Shown: positions 48,823 to 57,973 of the stretch, piece after piece | How positions within the stretch are numbered: the stretch's first letter is position 1 | Layout of the letters: each line of letters opens with the position of its first letter | Assembly (NCBI GenBank): GCA_964482435.1 | Contig: CAYZXL010000011.1 | Location: 1 to 64,000, forward strand | DNA: 64,000 bases | DNA from: CAYZXL01 sp964482435 | GTDB taxonomy: Bacteria; Auribacterota; JABMQX01 | Direction of reading: 5' to 3' | Notes under the pieces: generated by a model | What the model was told of the DNA's origin: nothing | Database searches by the model: none | What the model saw: only the letters and a program-made list of their open reading frames with translations | Position numbers and translations under genes: made by a program

Positions 48823-51204
48823 GTGCGTGTCGCGTATCAAGTAATTCTGACGCTCGCCATTTCTGCATGGATGGTTGTCGCGGGTGCTTCCGTGACCGTT
48901 TCGATAGACCAGGGCGAGGAATATCAGACGGTGCTTGGTTGGGGCGCCACTTCCTGGAGCCCTCCCTGGATTACCGAGGCGGCGAGGGAAGAACTCATCA
49001 AGGAAGCGGTGAATGACTTTGGGCTTACTCGCCTTCGGCTGGAGGGGCCGGGCGGCAACCGAAGCAACGACAGGCGCTGGGAATGGCTCAACGATAACTG
49101 GGACCCCGCCGACATAAACTGGGCTGCCTTCAACACAGCCAGGCTCGACGAGAGGGTCTCCGGGATGGTTGCCCCTTTGAAACAACGTGTCGAGGCCAAC
49201 GGCGAGCCCTTTGACCTCTACGTCAGCCCGTCGTTTTTCGACGGCGGAAGCACTGGCGAGGTCCCTCCCTGGCTGCTGAACAGCCCGGGGGAGTATGCGG
49301 AATTTGCCATCTCGTTCCTTCTCCACCTGAAGAATGTCCACGGCATCGAGGCGGACTATTATTGCATTTTGAACGAAGCGGGTAACAACAATCCTTTCAG
49401 CGCCGCCGTGGTAGGGAGGATGATAAAGGCATTAGGGCCGAAACTCGAAGCTCACGGGCTAAAGACCAGAATACAGTTTCCGGAGTGCGTCAGTGCCAGC
49501 GCCAGTTGGGACTACATCCAGGCCCTGAAGGACGATCCGGAGGTCTGGCGGTACATCGGCGCTATCAGCTACCACCTCTACGGCAGCAACGACCCTTACC
49601 GGAGCTATATCCGCGATTTTGCCATTTCCAGAGGCCTGCCCACCGGTCAAACCGAATATATGGGTCTGACCATGGACCATCTCTACGACGACCTTACCCT
49701 GGGCGGCGTGTCGTACTGGGAAATTTACGGCATCACCTCCCAGTTCGACTTGAAGTATAACGGGTTCAGCCGCAAGGACCAGTATTGGAACTTCCGGCAG
49801 GTCCTGCATTACGTCCGGCCGGGGGCTGTTCGTGTTCAGGCGACCTCCGGCGACCCGAACCTTCGCGTGCTGGCTTTCGTCAAAGACGGGAAGACGACGG
49901 TCGTGCTCGTCAACGGCGCCGGGTCCCGCACGGCGGATGTCAATAACCTTCCGGCGGGGATGTACGGGGTCTGCCAGTCGGTGAGCGGTGCGGCTTACCG
50001 GGAACTCGGCCTGCGCACCATCTCAGCCAAAGACATAGTTACAGTCAATGTCCCTGCGAACACGGTCATGACGATTTATCCGTATCCGGGGACGAACCAG
50101 CCGCCTGCGTTTACCGACTGGAGGGCGAGTTCCGATTACCTGACAATGCCGTCGAGGAGCACGACTCTTTCGGCTTCGGCTACGGACGCTGAACTGGATG
50201 TAATATCGTTTGCGTGGTCGGTCAAGACTCAGCCGCCGGGTGCGAACGTCCTGATCTCCAAACCGACATCCTCTACGACATCGGCGACGGAGCTTAATGC
50301 TTCCGGTGATTATGTCTTCACCGTCGCGGTCAGCGACGCAAGCAACACCGTCACCAGAGACGTGAGGCTCACTGTATTCGCAGAGAATCAGCCGCCGCTC
50401 CCCGACGACGTTCATAACCGGATACCTGTGGTGGTGACCCTCCCCGCGAGCAGCACCCGGCTCCGCGGGTACGGCTGGGACCTTGAAGGCGATCCGGTGA
50501 CTTACAGGTGGAGCGTCGTCAGCAAGCCAGCGGGCGCAAACATCTCTCTGGCCAACCCCGCGACCGGCGACTGCACGGTGTCCAACATGACGGTCCCCGG
50601 GGACTACGTCTTTTCATTCGATGTCGCCGACCCGACGCATACAGTTTCGGAGGAGTTGACGGTTCCCGTGTATCCGTCGAATCCGTCTGCGCCGCTCATC
50701 AAGAGTATTACGGCTTCGCCTTCCGAGCTGACCCTTCCTGCAACCAGCAGGACGTTGCTTTCAGCGGCGACAAGCGACCCCGATGGAGACCCGATAAGCC
50801 ATTGGTGGTCAGTCAAAAGCGCGCCGAGCGGCTCTTCGCCTGTCTTCGCCGACGAGGGGTCTTCTGAGACAGGTGTCACCCGTCTCACAATTCCCGGCAC
50901 ATACGTTTTCACCTTGACCGTGGTGGACCGGACAAAATACGCGACCCGGGACGTGACGGTCACCGTGAGGGGCCATGCCGCGGCCCCGACGGTAGAAGGC
51001 TTTGGAATCGAGACGGACAACGCAGTGAGCCTCGTTTGGACAGATTTCGCATCCGCCTATACCGTGCAGGTTGCGACCGATCTGCTCATGGCCGACTGGG
51101 AGGTGATAAGCCCGGTGGACCAGTGGCCGATATTGACAACCTCCTGGGCGGGCGCGCACAACGCGGATAACTCAGTGCTGTTTTTTCGGGTGGCAGGCCA
51201 ATAG
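48823..51204 (+). CDS. Secreted GH30-like glycoside hydrolase with Ig/PKD-type repeats
   Basis: A 793-residue protein: signal peptide (about 1-21), a GH30-like TIM barrel (~25-420), three Ig/PKD-type beta domains (~430-730) and a C-terminal domain ending VLFFRVAGQ. Candidate catalytic glutamates are Glu185 (ILNEAGN) as acid/base and Glu278 (GQTEYMG) as nucleophile, and the GWGATSW start is typical of the family. GH30 enzymes cleave beta-glucans, xylans or fucosides. The three repeats share the VVT/ADP-SW motif with LPATSRTLLSAATSDPDGDPISHWWSV-like wording. Start GTG at 48823 has only a weak Shine-Dalgarno. The C-terminal ~60 residues match those of the first gene in the window. Confidence 0.8.
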   Translation: MRVAYQVILTLAISAWMVVAGASVTVSIDQGEEYQTVLGWGATSWSPPWITEAAREELIKEAVNDFGLTRLRLEGPGGNRSNDRRWEWLNDNWDPADINWAAFNTARLDERVSGMVAPLKQRVEANGEPFDLYVSPSFFDGGSTGEVPPWLLNSPGEYAEFAISFLLHLKNVHGIEADYYCILNEAGNNNPFSAAVVGRMIKALGPKLEAHGLKTRIQFPECVSASASWDYIQALKDDPEVWRYIGAISYHLYGSNDPYRSYIRDFAISRGLPTGQTEYMGLTMDHLYDDLTLGGVSYWEIYGITSQFDLKYNGFSRKDQYWNFRQVLHYVRPGAVRVQATSGDPNLRVLAFVKDGKTTVVLVNGAGSRTADVNNLPAGMYGVCQSVSGAAYRELGLRTISAKDIVTVNVPANTVMTIYPYPGTNQPPAFTDWRASSDYLTMPSRSTTLSASATDAELDVISFAWSVKTQPPGANVLISKPTSSTTSATELNASGDYVFTVAVSDASNTVTRDVRLTVFAENQPPLPDDVHNRIPVVVTLPASSTRLRGYGWDLEGDPVTYRWSVVSKPAGANISLANPATGDCTVSNMTVPGDYVFSFDVADPTHTVSEELTVPVYPSNPSAPLIKSITASPSELTLPATSRTLLSAATSDPDGDPISHWWSVKSAPSGSSPVFADEGSSETGVTRLTIPGTYVFTLTVVDRTKYATRDVTVTVRGHAAAPTVEGFGIETDNAVSLVWTDFASAYTVQVATDLLMADWEVISPVDQWPILTTSWAGAHNADNSVLFFRVAGQ

Positions 51205-51284
51205 GGTCTTTTCGGCGGCCGACGCGGCGAACGCTGTGGCTCCCTGGGAATTCGTCGGCCGCGAGCTTCGTTAGGGGCCCGTCG

Positions 51285-51980
51285 GTGAAAATAACGTATT
51301 ACCGGCAGAATGCATTTGTGATTGAGGCGGCGGGCAAGCGAATCCTGATTGACCCGGGAAGAAGCCTTTGCTCTTTCCGGTCGCTGATTCCGAAAAGGGA
51401 ATGGGAGGGCGCGGACATCATTCTGGTTACGCACCGAGACCCCGACCATCTCGCGTTTGTGCCGAAGATTGCTTCTCGGTATCCTTGCGAGGTTGTGTGC
51501 GAGAATGGGCTGGGGCCGCTGGTCGAAAAGAAGGAAATTGAGAGAGTACATTTCCTCAGCGTCGGCGAGAGGATTGACGTGCAGGGAGTCGAGATTGTTG
51601 GGCTGCCCGCAGTCCATGGGCCCGGTAAGGCAAAGCCGCTCGACGAAGAGGAAGAGAACCGAAAAGGCTCAATAGGATTCTCGTTCCGGCTTGAGGGAAA
51701 AAGCGTCGTGAACCTCGGCGATACGGTCTTTCTCGATGCGTGGAAAGGTCTTGAAGCGGACGTCTTGATGGTGCCCATGGGCGGATTTTTCACGATGAAC
51801 CGGAAGGAGGCGTTTCGGGCTGTGAGGTTGATCAAGCCCCGGATGGTCATTCCGACGCACTTTCACTGGAAGCTCGGCCCGTACGTCCATCCCGCAAGAG
51901 TGAAGAAGTTTGCGGGGGATGTGGCGGAAGAGGGAATAAAATGCGTTGTTCTTGGGCGCGGCGAAAGCGTGGAGGTCTAA
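51285..51980 (+). CDS. MBL-fold metal-dependent hydrolase with altered metal motif
   Basis: A 231-residue metallo-beta-lactamase-fold protein related to the UPF0173/L-ascorbate-6-phosphate lactonase-like group (ILIDPGRSL, VTHRDPDH, PAVHGPG, VVNLGDTVF, VIPTHFHWKLGPY). The usual metal motif HxHxDH reads HRDPDH, so the second His is replaced by Asp; other ligands (His in AVHG, Asp in NLGDT, His in PTHFH) are kept. Substrate is unknown. The start is a GTG at 51285. It follows the GH30-like gene by 80 bp, which includes an imperfect 10-bp hairpin (51215-51224 with 51253-51262) that could end the upstream transcript. Confidence 0.82.
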   Translation: MKITYYRQNAFVIEAAGKRILIDPGRSLCSFRSLIPKREWEGADIILVTHRDPDHLAFVPKIASRYPCEVVCENGLGPLVEKKEIERVHFLSVGERIDVQGVEIVGLPAVHGPGKAKPLDEEEENRKGSIGFSFRLEGKSVVNLGDTVFLDAWKGLEADVLMVPMGGFFTMNRKEAFRAVRLIKPRMVIPTHFHWKLGPYVHPARVKKFAGDVAEEGIKCVVLGRGESVEV

Positions 51981-52120
51981 GAAAAGTCGTCCCGGCAGAC
52001 TTTTGTCGTGCAAGACATCGCCTGAGAGACAAAGCAAAGAAAAATCGCGGCCGGGTCACCGGGCTCCCAGTGCCGCGTGGGGCATGGACGCGTCAGGATG
52101 AACGCGACGCGAGTAGCAAC

Positions 52121-52172
52121 GTGGCACGGGCGTCTCGCCCGTGAGGGACCATGGGCAGGATGCCCATGCCAC
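52121..52172. repeat. GTGGCAC-type palindromic repeat, copy 2
   Basis: A 52-bp element, the inverse of copy 1 at 40673-40723: GTGGCACGGGCG...CGCCCGTG then CATGGGC...GCCCATGCCAC, with AGGGAC between. Located 48 bp before trpD. It has no effect on reading frames. Confidence 0.85.
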
Positions 52173-52219
52173 CACAAAACCTTGAGGCATTACGCTCGGC
52201 CAGTTAAATGGGGGAAAGG

Positions 52220-53233
52220 ATGATCAGAGACGCTATTAGAAAGGTTGTTCAAGGCGAGAACCTGTCGCGGGAAGAGGCCGCTGCCGTGATGACCGAAATC
52301 ATGGACGGTGCGGCGACGCCGGCTCAGATTGGGTGCTTCCTGACGGCGTTGAGGCTCAAGGGCGAGACGGTTGATGAAATTACCGGCTTCGCCGAAGTTA
52401 TGCGCGAGAAAGCGACGAGGATAAGTTGTTCGCGCGAGGACGTCGTTGACACCTGCGGAACTGGCGGCGACGGTCTTTGCACGTTCAATATCTCAACCTG
52501 CGCGGCCTTCGTGGCTGCGGGGGCGGGTGTTGCGATTGCCAAGCATGGTAACCGCTGCGTCTCGAGCGGATGCGGGAGCGCGGACGTCTTGAAGGAGCTT
52601 GGCGTGAACATCGAGGCAGAGCCGCCGGTCGTCGAGAAATGCCTTGAGACCGTCGGGGTTGGCTTTCTTTTTGCGCCGAAGCTGCATCTCGCTATGAAGC
52701 ACGCCATCGGTCCTCGTCGGGAAATCGGGATTCGGACGGTCTTCAACATTCTCGGTCCTCTGACCAATCCGGCGGGAGCGAGGCGGCAACTACTCGGAGT
52801 CTATGACGGAGCTTTGACTGACCTTGTCGCGCGGGTCCTGAGCAACCTCGGCAGCCAGCGGGTATTTGCCGTTCACGGCGAGGACGGCCTCGACGAGATT
52901 TCGACGACGGGGCCGACCCGGGTCACAGAACTCAACGAGTCGGAGATTAGAAACTACAGCATCCATCCGGAAGATTTCGGCCTGTCGGCCTGCTCGATGG
53001 ATGACCTCAAGGGAGGAGATGCTCCGACGAATGCTGCCATGCTGAAGGAAGTCCTCGGCGGGCGGAAAGGGCCGAAGAGAGATATTGTCTTGTTGAACTC
53101 CGCAGCGGTGATTGTCGCTGCGGGAAAAGCCGATAGCCTCGAGGAAGGAATCGAGATTGCCGTGGAATCCATTGACTCTGGCCGTGCAATGGGCAAGCTC
53201 ACCCAACTCATCGAGGTGAGCAATTCCGCGTAG
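52220..53233 (+). CDS. trpD: Anthranilate phosphoribosyltransferase TrpD
   Basis: A 337-residue enzyme transferring a phosphoribosyl group to anthranilate, the second step of tryptophan synthesis from chorismate. Key motifs: DTCGTGGDG (PRPP-binding), NISTCAAFVAAGAG, KHGNRCVSSGCGSAD, and PRREIGIRTVFNILGPLTNP. The ATG at 52220 has GGGGG five bases upstream; an ATG at 52208 has none. It opens the trpDCFBA group; trpE and trpG are not in the window, so anthranilate synthase is encoded elsewhere. No leader peptide or attenuator was seen upstream. Confidence 0.96.
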   Translation: MIRDAIRKVVQGENLSREEAAAVMTEIMDGAATPAQIGCFLTALRLKGETVDEITGFAEVMREKATRISCSREDVVDTCGTGGDGLCTFNISTCAAFVAAGAGVAIAKHGNRCVSSGCGSADVLKELGVNIEAEPPVVEKCLETVGVGFLFAPKLHLAMKHAIGPRREIGIRTVFNILGPLTNPAGARRQLLGVYDGALTDLVARVLSNLGSQRVFAVHGEDGLDEISTTGPTRVTELNESEIRNYSIHPEDFGLSACSMDDLKGGDAPTNAAMLKEVLGGRKGPKRDIVLLNSAAVIVAAGKADSLEEGIEIAVESIDSGRAMGKLTQLIEVSNSA

Positions 53234-53297
53234 GCGACGTGGCGAGCGCTGCGGCAAGCCGCACCCGAACAGCCCCCCGACCGGGCACGACGGAACA

Positions 53298-54086
53298 ATG
53301 ATTCTCGACGAGATTGTTGAAAATAAGAGGAGAGAGATTGAGAGACGGAAGAAAGACGTTCCGGAGGCGGAGCTTCGGAAAAGGCTGGAGGAGCGGACGG
53401 CGTTCGCGGATTTCCGACGGGCGATCTCGCGCGACAGGGGAAGGGTCAAGCTGATTTGCGAGGTCAAGAAGGCTTCGCCGTCGGCGGGTGTCATGAGGGA
53501 AGACTTTCACCCGGTGGAGATTGCGCGGGCTTATGAGCGAGGCGGAGCGGATGCCCTCTCGGTCCTGACGGAGGAGAAGTGCTTCCTCGGAAAGCTTGAG
53601 CATATCGAAGCGATCAAGAGGAGCGGAATCGTCCTGCCGATCCTGAGAAAAGATTTTATCTGTGACGTTTATCAGGTTCTGGAAGCGGCAGCGTTCGGAG
53701 CGGATGCGGTCCTTCTGATTGTCGGAGTGATGCCGCGAGCGGAAATGATAAAAGCGATGCGCGCGTGCCAGGAGTACAGGTTGGCCGCGGCCGTGGAAGT
53801 CCATACGGAAGAGCAGCTCAAAGAAGCGGCGGATGTCGGTGCGCGAATCATCGAGATAAATAATCGAGACCTTCGGACTTTTAGGGTAGATTTGGGGACG
53901 ACCGAAAGGCTTTTGCCGCTGATTCCGAAAGGAACGGTTGTGGTCAGCGCTAGCGGGGTGAAAGGGCCGGAGGACGTCAGGCGGCTGAAAGAGCTTGGCG
54001 TGGACGCGCTCCTCGTCGGGGAGACGCTCATGCGCCATCCCGACCCGGCGGCTGCGGTGAGAGAGCTTGCCGAGGCAGCCCGATGA
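53298..54086 (+). CDS. trpC: Indole-3-glycerol-phosphate synthase TrpC
   Basis: A 262-residue (beta/alpha)8 enzyme closing the indole ring from the deoxyribulose phosphate. Conserved: ICEVKKASPSAG (Lys and Ser of the active site), ILRKDFICDVYQV, EINNRDLRTFRVD, and VSASGVKGPEDV. Follows trpD at 64 bp, with a weak Shine-Dalgarno. The N-terminal helix EIVENKRREIERRKKDVPE is canonical. It is a stand-alone TrpC, not fused to TrpF. Confidence 0.96.
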   Translation: MILDEIVENKRREIERRKKDVPEAELRKRLEERTAFADFRRAISRDRGRVKLICEVKKASPSAGVMREDFHPVEIARAYERGGADALSVLTEEKCFLGKLEHIEAIKRSGIVLPILRKDFICDVYQVLEAAAFGADAVLLIVGVMPRAEMIKAMRACQEYRLAAAVEVHTEEQLKEAADVGARIIEINNRDLRTFRVDLGTTERLLPLIPKGTVVVSASGVKGPEDVRRLKELGVDALLVGETLMRHPDPAAAVRELAEAAR

Positions 54087-54126
54087 ACCGAACCGGCCGC
54101 GTTTCCGATGAGAGGCTTGCACAAGG

Positions 54127-54807
54127 GTGGAGCGTTTCGTCAAAATCTGCGGGATAACGAACGTCGAGGACGCTCTCTGGGCGGCGCGACGCGGGGCGAC
54201 GGCAATCGGATTGATTTTTGCCGAGGAAAGCCCCAGGAGAGTGACGCTGGAAGCGGCGAGAGCCATCGTCTCGGAGCTTTCTGATTCGGTCCTGAGAGTT
54301 GGCGTTTTCGTGAATCACACGGTGGAGTTCGTCAACGGATGCGTCCGTGAGCTTGGGCTGTCATACGCTCAGCTCCACGGCGAAGAGGCGCCGGAATATT
54401 GCCGGAAGGTTAAAGCGAATGTCATCAAGGCGTTCAGGATTTCCAGTCGCAGCGACCTCGATTCTCTGAAAGGATACGACGTGGACGCATTTCTCCTCGA
54501 CACGTTTTCTCCGAGCAGGCGCGGCGGCACAGGGACGACGTTCGATTGGTCGCTCGCCATCGCAGCAAAGAACTTCGGAGTGCCGATAATCCTCTCCGGC
54601 GGGCTGAATCCGGAAAACGTGGCAGAGGCAATCGAGAGAGTCGCCCCGGCGGGAGTGGATGCCAGCAGCGGCGTCGAGGTCTCCCCCGGCAGGAAGGATC
54701 GTGAAAAAGTAAAGCTTTTTGTCGAGCGGTCTGTGCGGGCGTTTGCAAACATCGCAGCGGCAGAAGTCCCCCCCGGGACGGCTAAGCAAACCCGAGAAAA
54801 AACATGA
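54127..54807 (+). CDS. trpF: Phosphoribosylanthranilate isomerase TrpF
   Basis: A 226-residue isomerase of the tryptophan pathway (Amadori rearrangement of phosphoribosylanthranilate). Catalytic Cys in VKICGIT near the start and Asp in FLLDTFSP are present, as is the phosphate-binding ILSGGLNPENV and GVDASSGVE. The start is GTG at 54127, giving the normal N-terminus (MERFVKICGIT). Its stop overlaps the trpB start by ATGA. Confidence 0.95.
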   Translation: MERFVKICGITNVEDALWAARRGATAIGLIFAEESPRRVTLEAARAIVSELSDSVLRVGVFVNHTVEFVNGCVRELGLSYAQLHGEEAPEYCRKVKANVIKAFRISSRSDLDSLKGYDVDAFLLDTFSPSRRGGTGTTFDWSLAIAAKNFGVPIILSGGLNPENVAEAIERVAPAGVDASSGVEVSPGRKDREKVKLFVERSVRAFANIAAAEVPPGTAKQTREKT

Positions 54808-56048
54808 GCGGAAAAGGGCAGACAACCTCGGCTAAAACAGGGCCCGATAAATCAGGGCATTTTGGAATTTACGGTGGAAGGTATGTGCCGGAAGTCCTGA
54901 TGGCGGCTCTTGCTGAACTGGAAGAAGCGTACCTGAGATCGAAGCGGGATGCCGCCTTTCAGAAGGAGCTGCGCTACTACCTGAAAGAATACGCCGGGCG
55001 ACCGACGCCCCTTTATTTCGCGGAGAGGCTCACAGACAAGCTCTGCGGCGCGAAGGTCTATCTCAAGAGAGAGGATCTCTGCCACACCGGTGCTCACAAA
55101 ATCAATAACACCATCGGTCAAGTCCTTCTCGCCAGGAAAATGGGCAAGGAGCGAGTCATCGCCGAGACGGGCGCCGGGCAGCACGGCGTTGCCACCGCGA
55201 CGGCGGCAGCGCTGTTCGGTTTGTCGTGCGAAGTCTATATGGGCACGGAGGATATGGAGCGCCAGGCCCTGAACGTTTTTCGGATGAAGCTTTTAGGGGC
55301 GAAGGTGACACCGGTTGACTCGGGAAGCAAAACCCTCAAGGATGCCATCAACGAAGCAATGAGGGACTGGGCGACGAACGTCCGGACGACTGCGTACGTT
55401 CTGGGTTCTGTTTTAGGACCTCATCCGTACCCGATGATTGTGCGCGATTTCCAGAGAGTCATTGGAAAAGAGGCTCGCCGGCAGATTCTCGCTAAGGAGA
55501 AGCGCCTCCCCAATCTGCTCCTGGCATGCGTCGGCGGGGGAAGCAATTCGATCGGGCTGTTTTACGAGTTCCTCGACGACGAAGATGTGAGGATGGTGGG
55601 AGTCGAGGCTGGCGGGCTTGGAATCGAAAGCGGAAAACACGCTGCAAGGTTTGCCACAGGCACTCGTGGCGTCCTCCACGGGACATACACTCACATTCTC
55701 CAGGACGCCGACGGGCAGATTCTCCCGACGCATTCGGTTTCGGCAGGTCTTGATTACCCGAGCGTCGGACCAGAGCACAGCCGACTCCGTGATCTCGGCA
55801 GAGTGAGCTACACGAGCGTTACGGATGTGGAGGCTCTCAAGGCGTTTCAGATGCTTGCCGAACTGGAAGGGATTATCCCCGCCCTGGAGGCCGCTCACGC
55901 CGTGGCTTACGCCATGAGGGTAGTTCCCAAAATGAGAAAAGACGAGATTGTCATCATCTGCATGTCCGGGCGAGGGGATAAAGACGTTCAGGAGGCCCTG
56001 AAGTTCATCGGTGGGTCAGTGAAGCAGAGTGGTATGGGCGAGCGATGA
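54804..56048 (+). CDS. trpB: Tryptophan synthase beta subunit TrpB
   Basis: A 414-residue PLP enzyme joining indole and serine. The PLP Lys lies in the conserved HTGAHKINN block, followed by ETGAGQHGVATATAAA, the phosphate loop GGGSNSIG and DYPSVGPEH. It is the classic TrpB1 form (FGIYGGRYVPEVLM start). The start overlaps trpF by ATGA and its stop overlaps trpA by ATGA, matching the alpha-beta complex stoichiometry. Slightly long N-terminal leader (about 18 residues). Confidence 0.97.
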   Translation: MSGKGQTTSAKTGPDKSGHFGIYGGRYVPEVLMAALAELEEAYLRSKRDAAFQKELRYYLKEYAGRPTPLYFAERLTDKLCGAKVYLKREDLCHTGAHKINNTIGQVLLARKMGKERVIAETGAGQHGVATATAAALFGLSCEVYMGTEDMERQALNVFRMKLLGAKVTPVDSGSKTLKDAINEAMRDWATNVRTTAYVLGSVLGPHPYPMIVRDFQRVIGKEARRQILAKEKRLPNLLLACVGGGSNSIGLFYEFLDDEDVRMVGVEAGGLGIESGKHAARFATGTRGVLHGTYTHILQDADGQILPTHSVSAGLDYPSVGPEHSRLRDLGRVSYTSVTDVEALKAFQMLAELEGIIPALEAAHAVAYAMRVVPKMRKDEIVIICMSGRGDKDVQEALKFIGGSVKQSGMGER

Positions 56049-56869
56049 ACCGAATCAAGAACAAGTTCGAGAATCTCAAGGGAGAACGCCAGAAAGGCTT
56101 CATCGCGTACATCTGCGCGGGCGACCCGAGCCTGGCGGCGACGAAGAAGTTGGTCCTGGAATTTGAGACGGTGGGCGTGGACATCGTGGAGCTGGGCGTT
56201 CCGTTCTCGGACCCGATTGCCGATGGAGTTGTCAATCAGAGGGCGGCGGAAAGGGCTCTCCGCAACCACGTTTCGCTTGCTGACGTTATTTCTTCAGTGG
56301 AGGATGTGAGAAAGAAAAGTGAAATTCCGGTCGTTTTGTTCACGTACGTCAATCCTGTTCTCAAATACGGCCTCGAGAATTTCTGCGGGGATTTGAGGAC
56401 GGCAGGTGGCGACGGTGCGCTTGTCCTCGATTATCCGCCGGAGGAAGCGGCCAAATACAAGAGGTTGATGGATGCTCATGGTTTGGCGACTATCGGGCTT
56501 ATCGCACCGACGACCCCGCCCGAGCGGGTAAAGTCCATAGTCAATTTCTGTTCCGGTTTCATATATTATGTTTCTCGCACCGGCGTTACCGGCGTCCGGG
56601 ACGATATCGAGGAGAGCGTCGCGCCAAAAGTCGCCGCGATTAAGTCGCTGACGACAAAGCCCGTGGCGGTCGGGTTTGGGATTTCAAATCCTCAGCAGGC
56701 GAGGACCGTCGCGACCCTCGCGGACGCAGTCGTCGTCGGGAGCGCGATAGTCCGAAAAATCGAGCAGCTCGGCTCATCGAGGGATATGGTCACGAAAGTC
56801 AGCCGGTTCGCCGGGGAGTTGGCGGAAGCTGTCAAGAATGCCACGACGCAGAACGATGCGCTTGTTTAG
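56045..56869 (+). CDS. trpA: Tryptophan synthase alpha subunit TrpA
   Basis: A 274-residue (beta/alpha)8 subunit that cleaves indole-3-glycerol phosphate and channels indole to TrpB. Catalytic Glu and Asp lie in ELGVPFSDPIADG. The phosphate site is GVTGVR, and GFGISNPQQA is typical. Translationally coupled to trpB by the ATGA overlap. Ends the trp group; manC follows after 27 bp on the same strand, so a longer transcript is likely. Confidence 0.97.
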   Translation: MNRIKNKFENLKGERQKGFIAYICAGDPSLAATKKLVLEFETVGVDIVELGVPFSDPIADGVVNQRAAERALRNHVSLADVISSVEDVRKKSEIPVVLFTYVNPVLKYGLENFCGDLRTAGGDGALVLDYPPEEAAKYKRLMDAHGLATIGLIAPTTPPERVKSIVNFCSGFIYYVSRTGVTGVRDDIEESVAPKVAAIKSLTTKPVAVGFGISNPQQARTVATLADAVVVGSAIVRKIEQLGSSRDMVTKVSRFAGELAEAVKNATTQNDALV

Positions 56870-56896
56870 TGCGAATCTTCGTGAAGGAGACTCCGA

Positions 56897-57973
56897 GTGA
56901 TTCATGCTGCAATTCTTGCGGGAGGGAGAGGACAGAGGCTCTGGCCGAGGAGCAGGAGAGCCTTACCAAAGCACCTTTTGCCGCTCCTCGGTGAGAAAAC
57001 GATGATGCAGGAGACCGTCGCCCGCCTCAAAGGCGTCTTGGCGGACGAGAATATCTACATCGTCACGGAGAAAGGCCAGGAAAACCTTGTCGCCGAGCAG
57101 CTCCCGCACATCCCGAAGCCAAACATCCTCGTCGAGCCGGAGGGGAGAAACACGGCTGCCTCCGTCGGGCTGGCAGCCGTGCACATGGAAAAGAAGGACC
57201 CGGATGGCGTGATGATTTCGCTTCATTCCGATAATTGGGTGGGGGACGTGGAGAAGTTTCGGCGAATCCTGCGGGATTCCTGCGTCGTTGCCGAGCGGAC
57301 GAGCGGCCTGGGAACGATAGGGATAACGCCTGCATCGCCGTCCACTGGTTTCGGATACATCCACGTCGGGAAGAAGCTCGACGCGAACCTCTCAACGACG
57401 TTCTGGGAAGGCCAGAAATTCGTCGAGAAGCCCGACCGGGAGACCGCGGAGAGATACGTCGCCAGCGGCGAATATTTCTGGAACGGCGGGATGTTCATCT
57501 GGAAGGTTTCGGCGATTCTCGACGCGATAAGGCGATTCATGCCGGCTCTGTACAAGGGATGCCGGGCGATAGCTCGGGCAATTGGCACGGAAGCCGGGAG
57601 CAGAGAGGTTGCCCGGGTTTATGGACAGCTCGAGAAGATTCCAGTTGACCGCGGCGTCATGGAGAAGGCAACGAACATCTTCGTCGCGAACGGCGATTTC
57701 CCCTGGGATGACGTGGGGTCTTGGGCTTCCATCGAGAACCATTTCCCCCCGGACGCAAAAGGGAACGTGGTGATAGGCGAGTTCGCGGAGGTGGACAGCG
57801 AGAACTGCATCGTCGTCGGAGACGAGACGCTCATTGCGGCGGTCGGGGTGTCAGACATCATTGTCGTCAAGACAAAGGACGCCGTTCTGGTTTGCCGGAA
57901 GGACAGCGCAGAGCATGTCCGAGACCTCGTCACGAAGCTGGAGGCTTCCGGGAAGCTCAAGAAATACCTATGA
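56897..57973 (+). CDS. manC: Mannose-1-phosphate guanylyltransferase
   Basis: A 358-residue nucleotidyltransferase making GDP-mannose from mannose-1-phosphate and GTP. The signature LAGGRGQRLWPRSR...PKHLLPL, EPEGRNTAASVGLAA, FVEKPD, WNGGMFIWK and PWDDVGSWAS are typical. It lacks the C-terminal phosphomannose isomerase domain of longer ManC. The GTG at 56897 has AAGGAG eight bases upstream. Likely role: GDP-mannose for surface polysaccharide or O-antigen, fitting the phosphohexomutase at 60824-62239 in the same region. Overlaps ruvX by ATGA. Confidence 0.93.
   Translation: MIHAAILAGGRGQRLWPRSRRALPKHLLPLLGEKTMMQETVARLKGVLADENIYIVTEKGQENLVAEQLPHIPKPNILVEPEGRNTAASVGLAAVHMEKKDPDGVMISLHSDNWVGDVEKFRRILRDSCVVAERTSGLGTIGITPASPSTGFGYIHVGKKLDANLSTTFWEGQKFVEKPDRETAERYVASGEYFWNGGMFIWKVSAILDAIRRFMPALYKGCRAIARAIGTEAGSREVARVYGQLEKIPVDRGVMEKATNIFVANGDFPWDDVGSWASIENHFPPDAKGNVVIGEFAEVDSENCIVVGDETLIAAVGVSDIIVVKTKDAVLVCRKDSAEHVRDLVTKLEASGKLKKYL

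Noticed and set aside
51981..52219. Possible trp leader peptide or attenuator before trpD.
   Set aside because: No short ORF with tandem Trp codons; the region is largely the GTGGCAC-type repeat.
53208..54266. A 352-codon minus-strand ORF opposite trpC.
   Set aside because: Antisense frame of a conserved gene.
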